A DNA stretch of 5,024 nt from Anaerolineae bacterium (GTDB lineage Bacteria; Chloroflexota; Anaerolineae; J102). Positions 1 through 5,024 of the stretch are shown one piece after another (position 1 is the stretch's first letter; each line of letters begins with the position of its first letter). The notes beneath the pieces are model-generated. The model saw only the letters and a list, made by a program, of their open reading frames with translations. It did not search any database and had not been told where the DNA came from. The position numbers and the translations under genes are program-made. The stretch spans positions 1 through 5,024 of the forward strand of contig JALSPL010000057.1 of the NCBI GenBank assembly GCA_026985975.1, given 5' to 3'.

Positions 1-75
1 GTAATCAGTTTACAGTGTTCTGTGGCGGCGGCCCGTCGCATTTGCCCAAGGCGCTTTAGCGTCTTTCAGCTATGA

Positions 76-98
76 GCCTGGGCCTATCAGCCCCAGGC
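76..98 (+). other. GC-rich stem-loop upstream of the HAD gene
   Basis: A perfect 7-bp inverted repeat, GCCTGGG (76-82) with CCCAGGC (92-98), encloses a 9-nt loop. It lies about 85 nt before the HAD start codon. No U-tract follows, so it is not a convincing intrinsic terminator, though it could be the 3' hairpin of an unseen upstream gene or part of the HAD 5' leader. I could not match the surrounding sequence (1-183) to any riboswitch core or tRNA. The pairing is directly visible; any role is inference. Confidence 0.35.
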
Positions 99-183
99 GG
101 AGGCGGCAGACGTTAACCTCCAACTGAGATAGGACACACCCAATTCAAAAGAACCAAAATCGCACTACCGACTGCTCATCTTC

Positions 184-822
184 ATGTCCATCGAACTGAT
201 CATTTTCGACGTAGACGGCGTCCTCAAGGAGATCGTTGATCCCTACATGCTTCTGCACCGCCATTTTGGCACAGTTGAGGAAGGCCGCCGCCACCTTCAG
301 GCCTTTCGCGACGGTCACATCACCTATCACGAGTTCGCTCAGTTGGATGCGTGGTCGTGGCGAGGCCAACGAGTGGATGAGATCAAGGACGTTTTGCGCA
401 GCACGCCCTGGACGCCCGGCGCATTCGAGACGGCTGCAGGCCTGAAAGCGCGCGGCATCCCTTTCGTGCTCCTCAGCTCTGGCTTCGACCTGAATGTGGA
501 GGATGTGGCCGACGATATGGACGCCCGCAGCTGGTGCGCCAACATCCTGTACAGAGACCATGGGCGCATTGTTGGCAGCATGGCGGTGCGCGTGCCCTAT
601 GCTGGCAAAGGCCCCATCGTGCGGGAGATCATCCAGCGCTGGGGTGTTGATCCCGCCCGAGTGCTGGCCGTGGGCGATTCCGACACCGACATCCGCATGT
701 TCGAGCAAGTGGGTCATGCAGTCGCCATCCGCCCACGTTCGGATGCTGTGCGTCGGGCTGCAGATGCAAGCATGCCCGACTTGACAGCCTTTATCGCCTT
801 TATCGACAAGATTGAGGAATAG
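184..822 (+). CDS. HAD-superfamily phosphatase (SerB-like, probable subfamily IB), substrate unknown
   Basis: The 212-residue protein carries all four haloacid dehalogenase motifs. Motif I is FDVDGV, with nucleophile Asp9 and acid/base Asp11. Motif II is LLSSGF, Ser98/Ser99. Motif III is Lys142. Motif IV is GDSDTD at 164-169, binding Mg2+. The mostly helical segment between motifs I and II (about 20-90) fits a C1 cap as in phosphoserine-phosphatase-like HADs. It is probably a cytosolic phosphomonoesterase; no signal peptide or membrane segment is seen. The ATG at 184 is the only ATG that keeps motif I at the N-terminus, but no Shine-Dalgarno sequence precedes it (CTGCTCATCTTC), so initiation may be leaderless or weak. 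It ends with TAG 55 nt before adoK, suggesting co-transcription. Context permits a role in SAM-cycle, nucleotide or serine/methionine metabolism, but nothing in the sequence fixes the substrate. Confidence 0.9.
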   Translation: MSIELIIFDVDGVLKEIVDPYMLLHRHFGTVEEGRRHLQAFRDGHITYHEFAQLDAWSWRGQRVDEIKDVLRSTPWTPGAFETAAGLKARGIPFVLLSSGFDLNVEDVADDMDARSWCANILYRDHGRIVGSMAVRVPYAGKGPIVREIIQRWGVDPARVLAVGDSDTDIRMFEQVGHAVAIRPRSDAVRRAADASMPDLTAFIAFIDKIEE

Positions 823-830
823 GAGAAGGA
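821..830 (+). promoter_or_regulatory. Shine-Dalgarno sequence detached from the adoK start
   Basis: AGGAGAAGGA directly follows the HAD stop codon and is the best ribosome binding site in this part of the window. AGGAG ends 5 nt before ATG 831, the start of a 20-codon frame. The likely adoK ATG (878) lies 47 nt downstream of this purine tract with only C/A-rich repeat before it. Ribosomes probably load here and reach adoK by reinitiation or coupling (inference). Confidence 0.6.
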
Positions 831-893
831 ATGCTCATCCCGATCCCGATCCCAATCCCAACCCCAATCCCAAAACCATGTCAATCATCGTAA
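831..893 (+). CDS. Possible 20-residue leader peptide (Ile-Pro repeat) overlapping the adoK start
   Basis: The frame opens with ATG at 831, correctly spaced from the AGGAGAAGGA tract, and ends at TAA (891-893), 13 nt inside adoK in another frame. It encodes MLIPIPIPIPTPIPKP followed by CQSS; the Ile-Pro pattern comes from the underlying hexanucleotide repeat. A proline-rich nascent chain can slow ribosomes (known for polyproline), and a stop codon overlapping the next start is the usual geometry for reinitiation. The frame may have no selected product and may simply read through a repeat inserted between the adoK ribosome binding site and its start codon. Coding status is uncertain. Confidence 0.25.
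   Translation: MLIPIPIPIPTPIPKPCQSS
837..872 (+). repeat. Degenerate hexanucleotide tandem repeat (ATCCCR x6)
   Basis: Six consecutive 6-nt units run ATCCCG, ATCCCG, ATCCCA, ATCCCA, ACCCCA, ATCCCA. They fill the space between the Shine-Dalgarno tract and the adoK ATG at 878. Because the unit is a multiple of three, copy-number change would alter the length of the leader frame without shifting any reading frame. In the adoK frame it would read as alternating Pro-Asp/Pro-Asn. Confidence 0.85.
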
Positions 894-1858
894 CCGGCTC
901 CATCGCCTGGGATTATCTGATGCGTTTTCCGGGCCACTTCAAAGATCATATTTTCGCGGGGGATAAAATCTCCGTCAGTTTTCTGGTGGATGACAAAGAG
1001 CGCCACCGCGGCGGCACCGCCCCCAACATCGCCTATAATCTGGCGCTGCTGGGCGAACGCCCGCAGATCGTGGGGGCCGCGGGCCTGGATTTCAGCGATT
1101 ATCAGGATTGGCTGGAGAGCGTCGGCGTCGATACATCACTGGTGCGCGTCCATCCCGACGAATTCACCGCCACCTTCAGCGTTATCACCGATCTGGATCA
1201 AAACCAGATTGCCAGTTTTCACACCGGAGCCATGGCCCGCGCCCGCGACATCGATCTGCGGGAGGTGGGGGCGCAGAACATCGACTGGGTGATCATCTCA
1301 CCCGATGATCCCGTGGCCATGGTGAATCATACCGAAGCCTGCCGCGAGATGGGCGTCAATTTCATCTACGATCCCAGCCAGCAACTGGCCCGCATCTCCC
1401 GCGAGGAGTTTATGACCAGCGTGCGGGGCGCAGCCGTGCTGACTGTCAACGACTATGAGTTGGAGATGGCCAAGAAACTGTCGGGCCTGGACGAAGCGGG
1501 CCTGCTGACGCTGGTGAAGGCCATCGTGGTCACGCGCGGCGCGGCGGGCGCCAGCGTCATCACCCGCGCGGGCGAGGTGCACGCGCCCGCGGCGCAGCCG
1601 GAGGCGGTGCGCGAGCCCACAGGCGTGGGCGACGCCTTCCGGGCGGGCCTGCTGGTGGGGCTGAAATCCGGCTACGATTGGGAAACCATCCTCAAGCTGG
1701 GCAACAGCGCTGCGGTTTACGTCATCGAACAAATGGGCACGCAGAACCATCGCTATACCCGATCGCAATTCCTGGCCCGCGTCCGTGAAAATTACGGCGA
1801 TCTGCCCGTTCTCGAAGAATGCTGCAAAGGTAAAAAGAGAGTCATTGAAATTGAATAA
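878..1858 (+). CDS. adoK: Adenosine kinase (PfkB/ribokinase family, mycobacterial AdoK type)
   Basis: This 326-residue enzyme should phosphorylate adenosine to AMP with ATP (EC 2.7.1.20) in the cytosol. Its N-terminus (VTGSIAWDYLMRFPG, then SFLVDD and HRGG) closely follows what I remember of Mycobacterium tuberculosis AdoK, as do IASFHTGAM near 111-119 and DPSQQLAR near 165-172. PfkB signature 1 is GGTAPNIAYNLALLG at 45-59. The NDYE Mg2+-binding motif is at 191-194. Signature 2, EPTGVGDAFRAG, is at 246-257 with catalytic base Asp252. Length is normal for the family. I chose ATG 878 because homology begins there; an in-frame TTG at 812 would add 22 residues of Pro-Asp/Pro-Asn repeat overlapping the HAD gene. 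There is no Shine-Dalgarno sequence next to ATG 878. Its position just before ahcY supports the adenosine assignment: it removes the product that inhibits SAH hydrolysis. A related sugar or nucleoside kinase is the less likely alternative. Confidence 0.93.
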   Translation: MSIIVTGSIAWDYLMRFPGHFKDHIFAGDKISVSFLVDDKERHRGGTAPNIAYNLALLGERPQIVGAAGLDFSDYQDWLESVGVDTSLVRVHPDEFTATFSVITDLDQNQIASFHTGAMARARDIDLREVGAQNIDWVIISPDDPVAMVNHTEACREMGVNFIYDPSQQLARISREEFMTSVRGAAVLTVNDYELEMAKKLSGLDEAGLLTLVKAIVVTRGAAGASVITRAGEVHAPAAQPEAVREPTGVGDAFRAGLLVGLKSGYDWETILKLGNSAAVYVIEQMGTQNHRYTRSQFLARVRENYGDLPVLEECCKGKKRVIEIE

Positions 1859-1942
1859 TCGCCTCGGAATCTCAACTGACTCTCTATCGAATCGCCACCG
1901 GATTTTCCCCATTTTATAAAAACCAAACTGTCCAATCCACAC

Positions 1943-1947
1943 AGGAG
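1943..1947 (+). promoter_or_regulatory. Ribosome binding site of ahcY
   Basis: AGGAG lies 6 nt before the ATG at 1954 and fixes the start. The 95-nt gap before it (1859-1953) becomes AT-rich and contains TATAAA at 1915-1920, but no credible -35 box sits 16-18 nt upstream. Readthrough from adoK is therefore the simpler reading, and an internal promoter is not established. Confidence 0.8.
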
Positions 1948-1953
1948 TCCTAC

Positions 1954-3219
<1,266 letters not shown>

Positions 3220-3238
3220 TTTCAGTAAACAGACATCA

Positions 3239-3252
3239 CGGGCGCTTGCCCG
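3239..3252 (+). terminator. Weak terminator-like hairpin after ahcY
   Basis: CGGGC (3239-3243) pairs perfectly with GCCCG (3248-3252) around a GCTT tetraloop, 19 nt after the ahcY stop codon. The position suits transcription termination, but the stem is only 5 bp and no U-tract follows, so intrinsic termination would be inefficient. The larger palindrome starting at 3274 could contribute instead. Confidence 0.3.
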
Positions 3253-3273
3253 CCGATACCGATGAAAATCTCG

Positions 3274-3366
3274 TTACGTCATTCTGAGCGACCAGCGGGA
3301 GCGAAGAATCTCGCGTTTACAGACGAGGAGATTCCTCAGTCGCTGCGCTCCTTCGGAATGACGTAA
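3274..3366. repeat. Palindromic REP/MITE-like element 1 (TTACGTCAT termini)
   Basis: The 39-nt arms 3274-3312 and 3328-3366 are inverted repeats matching at about 28 of 39 positions. The outer 11 (TTACGTCATTC) and the innermost 7 (GAATCTC) are perfect, and a 15-nt centre separates the arms. The pattern TTACGTCATTCTGAGCG...CGGAATGACGTAA resembles an intergenic palindrome family that I recall in many copies in Chloroflexota and some other phyla, but genome copy number cannot be seen here. It may form a cruciform in DNA or a long hairpin in ahcY mRNA, protecting its 3' end or aiding termination. It encodes nothing itself; if mobile, it is non-autonomous. Confidence 0.75.
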
Positions 3367-3383
3367 ACATAACCTCGATAGTT

Positions 3384-3398
3384 GTGATTTGTAATCAC
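3384..3398. repeat. 15-bp perfect dyad GTGATT-TGT-AATCAC
   Basis: Perfect 6-bp arms (3384-3389 and 3393-3398) flank a 3-nt centre. The half-site resembles TGTGA/TCACA-type operators, but its spacing is not that of a canonical CRP/FNR site. It lies 18 nt beyond element 1 and about 500 nt before metK, far for an operator. A short palindrome of this size can also occur by chance in repeat-rich DNA. Confidence 0.35.
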
Positions 3399-3434
3399 GT
3401 CTGACGCAATCGCCAAATAAAGGCGCAGAACGCC

Positions 3435-3509
3435 GACGAAGATGGACGAAGGGACGAAAATCGACGAAAAAATCGTCCACCTTCGTCCAGATTCGTCTAT
3501 TTTCGTCCC
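3435..3509. repeat. Phased GACGAA/TTCGTC inverted-repeat cluster
   Basis: Four GACGAA hexamers start at 3435, 3445, 3453 and 3463. They are followed on the same strand by the reverse complement: ATCGTC at 3472, then TTCGTC at 3482, 3492 and 3502, spaced exactly 10 nt. The longest hairpin pairs 3451-3468 (GGGACGAAAATCGACGAA) with 3492-3509 at 17 of 18 positions around a 23-nt loop. A competing perfect 9-bp stem pairs TGGACGAAG (3443-3451) with CTTCGTCCA (3481-3489). The repeat period equals about one DNA helical turn. No coding function is seen. Confidence 0.8.
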
Positions 3510-3588
3510 GGAGATAACGATTATCCCTGGGAGGCAGGTGGCGCAAGACCAAAAACACAACACTCGAGACATAACTTTATTTACGAAA

Positions 3589-3619
3589 CAGTGAATAGCA
3601 GCCAGTATTCAGTGAGTAG
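3589..3619. repeat. Short direct repeat CAGTGARTAG
   Basis: CAGTGAATAG (3589-3598) recurs as CAGTGAGTAG (3610-3619) with one mismatch and 11 intervening bases. It abuts the outer inverted repeat that begins at 3621. It could be slipped low-complexity sequence or the edge of an inserted element; alone it is weak evidence of anything. Confidence 0.4.
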
Positions 3620-3620
3620 C

Positions 3621-3807
3621 CGTCTAAAAATTGCCTCCCTTTTTCCAAATCAACACACATTTCTTACGTCATGTCGAAGCGAAGCGAGACATCCCCTTGC
3701 AGAGGGATAAATGCCTGCCACCGAGGAGATTTCTTCCTTCGGCGGCGCTCAGGGCATGCCTCGCTTCACTCGTCGAAATGACGTAGAAAAGGAAAATTTT
3801 TTAGACG
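3621..3807. repeat. Outer 10-bp inverted repeat enclosing palindromic element 2
   Basis: CGTCTAAAAA (3621-3630) and TTTTTAGACG (3798-3807) are perfect inverted copies. They lie just outside palindromic element 2 (3665-3785). Partial similarity continues inward, with pyrimidine-rich TTTTCC-like blocks on both sides before the TACGTCAT ends. The 187-bp unit has the architecture of a MITE with terminal inverted repeats, but no clear target-site duplication flanks it (AGC before, CTC after). It may instead be two independent layers of palindrome. Confidence 0.5.
3665..3785. repeat. Palindromic REP/MITE-like element 2 (TACGTCAT termini)
   Basis: The left arm (3665-3696, TACGTCATGTCGAAGCGAAG onward) and right arm (3752-3785, ending CGTCGAAATGACGTA) are inverted repeats with a 2-nt indel and a few mismatches. 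Both carry a CTCGCTTC core when read in the same sense. The terminal 8 bp are identical to those of element 1. The interior also holds CGAGGAGATT (3722-3731) and CCTTCGG (3736-3742), both found in the right half of element 1 (3324-3333 and 3350-3356). Element 2 therefore looks like a composite of two related repeat types. Confidence 0.7.
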
Positions 3808-3887
3808 CTCGTTTAAGATGGTTCATAGTCGCACTGATTACCGGTTGACGTAAAGTTTGGCTTTTTCGATCACTCAACCTTCCCTAC

Positions 3888-3893
3888 GAGGAG
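3888..3893 (+). promoter_or_regulatory. Ribosome binding site of metK
   Basis: GAGGAG ends 6 nt before the ATG at 3900, which fixes that start over the internal ATG at codon 6. This is the strongest ribosome binding site among the four genes, in keeping with a highly expressed enzyme. Confidence 0.85.
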
Positions 3894-3899
3894 ACCAAC

Positions 3900-5024
3900 A
3901 TGAGCACAACTTTCATGCGCTCCCCCAAGCTTTTCTTCACCAGCGAATCGGTGACGGAAGGCCACCCAGATAAAATGTGCGACCAGATCAGCGATGCTGT
4001 GCTGGACGCGATCCTGGCCCAGGACCCCCGGGCCCGCGTGGCCTGCGAAACCGCCACCAAGACCGGTTTTGTGATGCTGCTGGGCGAGATCACCACCACG
4101 GCCCACATCGATTATGATCAACTCGTGCGGCAAACCGTGCGGGAAATCGGCTACACCGACAGCGACTTCGGCTTCGACGCCGACACCTGCGCCGTGCAGG
4201 TGGCCATCGCCCGCCAATCGCCCGATATTGCCATGGGCGTGGATAAAGCCCTGGAGGCCAAAGAGGGCCGGATGTCAGATGAAGAGGTTGAGACCACCGG
4301 CGCCGGCGACCAGGGGATGATGGTGGGCTTCGCCTGCAATGAGACCCCCGAACTCATGCCTCTGAGCATCAGTCTGGCCCACAAGCTCACCAAACGTCTC
4401 ACCGGTGTGCGCAAAGAGGGCGTGCTGCCTTATCTGCGTCCTGACGGCAAGAGCCAGGTGACGGTGGAATACGCCTATGGACAGCCTCAGCGGGTGGATG
4501 CAGTGGTCATCTCTACGCAGCACGCCCCCGAAATCTCTCAGGCGCAACTGCGAAAGGACATCATCCAGCATGTCATCGAACCGGTGACAGGCGCCTGGAT
4601 GAACGGCACCACCAAGATCTTCGTCAATCCCACTGGCAGATTTGTGACAGGCGGCCCCATGGGAGACGCCGGTCTCACCGGTCGCAAGATCATCGTGGAT
4701 ACTTATGGCGGCGTCGGTCGCCACGGCGGCGGCGCTTTCTCGGGCAAGGACCCCACGAAGGTGGATCGCTCGGGCGCTTATGCGGCCCGCTGGGTGGCCA
4801 AGAACATCGTGGCCGCGGGCCTGGCCGACCGCGTGGAGCTCCAGCTCTCCTACGCCATCGGCGTGGCCGAACCCCTGAGCATCAGCATCGAGACCTTCGG
4901 CACCGGCAAGATCGACGATGTGGTGCTGGAGAAACTGGTGCGCGAGCATTTCGACCTGCGCCCGGGAGCCATCATCCGCGATCTCAATCTGCTGCGCCCC
5001 ATCTATCGACAGACGGCCGCGTAT
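3900..5024 (+). CDS. metK: S-adenosylmethionine synthetase (methionine adenosyltransferase), 3' end outside window
   Basis: The visible 375 codons encode an enzyme making SAM from methionine and ATP with release of phosphate and pyrophosphate (EC 2.5.1.6). It is cytosolic and normally a homotetramer. Diagnostic motifs are TEGHPDK at 19-25 (His22 and Asp24, ATP and Mg2+ binding), Glu50, Gln106 in ARQSPDI, GAGDQGMM at 134-141, PDGKSQVT at 181-188, and GGPMGDAGLTGRK at 251-263. The phosphate loop RHGGGAFSGKDPTKVDRS lies at 274-291 with Lys283, Lys287 and Asp289. The frame is open to the window end at RPIYRQTAAY, where family members usually have about 20-30 residues left, so truncation is only by the window. 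Small departures from the commonest sequence are Gly292 (often Ala) and Val142-Gly-Phe after GDQGMM. The 680-nt repeat-rich spacer before it suggests its own promoter, not yet located. Confidence 0.98.
   Translation, partial: MSTTFMRSPKLFFTSESVTEGHPDKMCDQISDAVLDAILAQDPRARVACETATKTGFVMLLGEITTTAHIDYDQLVRQTVREIGYTDSDFGFDADTCAVQVAIARQSPDIAMGVDKALEAKEGRMSDEEVETTGAGDQGMMVGFACNETPELMPLSISLAHKLTKRLTGVRKEGVLPYLRPDGKSQVTVEYAYGQPQRVDAVVISTQHAPEISQAQLRKDIIQHVIEPVTGAWMNGTTKIFVNPTGRFVTGGPMGDAGLTGRKIIVDTYGGVGRHGGGAFSGKDPTKVDRSGAYAARWVAKNIVAAGLADRVELQLSYAIGVAEPLSISIETFGTGKIDDVVLEKLVREHFDLRPGAIIRDLNLLRPIYRQTAAY

Larger units (their letters stand above)
3220..3899. other. 680-nt gene-free spacer rich in palindromic repeats
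   Basis: No reading frame here has a ribosome binding site or recognisable protein family; the frames present run through repeats. The spacer holds, in order, a small GC hairpin, a palindromic element (3274-3366), a dyad (3384-3398), a phased GACGAA/TTCGTC cluster (3435-3509), a short AT-rich stretch with a 10-bp direct repeat (3589-3619), and a second palindromic element within an outer inverted repeat (3621-3807). About 90 nt of metK leader follow. The spacer separates ahcY from metK, so metK probably has its own promoter. I found no SAM riboswitch core. Confidence 0.85.

Noticed and set aside
812..877. Adenosine kinase starting at TTG 812
   Set aside because: It would add a 22-residue Pro-Asp/Pro-Asn stretch that overlaps the HAD coding end and has no counterpart in the family. 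Homology begins at ATG 878. It cannot be excluded without N-terminal data.
3321..3350. SAH-riboswitch resemblance (GACGAGGAG ... CGCTGCGCTC)
   Set aside because: The words look similar to an SAH riboswitch, but they belong to the right half of palindromic element 1, lie downstream rather than upstream of ahcY, and lack the expected pseudoknot partner.
3435..3509. CRISPR-like array
   Set aside because: Units are only 6 bp at 10-bp spacing and occur in inverted orientation, with no spacer-length unique sequences and no cas genes.
3274..3572. Minus-strand frames of 78 and 94 codons in the ahcY-metK spacer
   Set aside because: They read straight through palindromic element 1 and the GACGAA/TTCGTC cluster. 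Their composition comes from the repeats, and there is no plausible ribosome binding site or protein motif.
3845..3873. Sigma-70 promoter TTGACG-N17-GATCAC for metK
   Set aside because: The -35 is good but the -10 matches poorly, so I do not annotate it as a promoter.
3786..3899. SAM riboswitch upstream of metK
   Set aside because: This is a common location for one, but I see neither the SAM-I core nor a terminator/antiterminator pair in the 114-nt leader. A covariance search would be decisive.

Overview
The window carries four co-oriented genes on the + strand, three of which belong to the S-adenosylmethionine (SAM) methylation cycle. They encode a HAD-family phosphatase, a Mycobacterium-type adenosine kinase (adoK), the short archaeal/thermophile-type S-adenosylhomocysteine hydrolase (ahcY), and SAM synthetase (metK, cut off by the window end). 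Coding sequence is GC-rich with a strong G/C third-position preference. Together with the short AHCY type, the AdoK type and palindromic intergenic repeats of the 'GTCATTCTGAGCG...GGAATGAC' kind, this suggests an environmental bacterium, possibly a Chloroflexota (Anaerolineae/Caldilineae-like) lineage. The phylum is an inference from remembered style, not a search result.

Layout. Positions 1-183 are non-coding and contain one GC-rich stem-loop. The HAD gene (184-822) is followed after 8 nt by a good Shine-Dalgarno sequence and a 20-codon reading frame (831-893). That frame lies over a degenerate hexanucleotide repeat and overlaps the probable adoK start (878). adoK (878-1858) is followed after 95 nt by ahcY (1954-3219). 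These three genes look like one transcription unit.

Positions 3220-3899 are a 680-nt gene-free stretch with a notable density of repeats. They include a 93-bp palindromic element, a 15-bp dyad, a helically phased GACGAA/TTCGTC inverted-repeat cluster, and a second palindromic element nested inside an outer 10-bp inverted repeat. The two palindromic elements share TACGTCAT termini. metK (3900 to beyond 5024) starts after a good ribosome binding site and is probably transcribed separately.

How the genes work together. MetK makes SAM. Methyltransferases turn SAM into S-adenosylhomocysteine (SAH). AhcY splits SAH into homocysteine and adenosine, and AdoK phosphorylates adenosine to AMP, pulling the reversible AhcY reaction forward. 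The HAD phosphatase's substrate is unknown. No wholly new system is evident; the interest lies in the adoK translation start and the structured ahcY-metK spacer.
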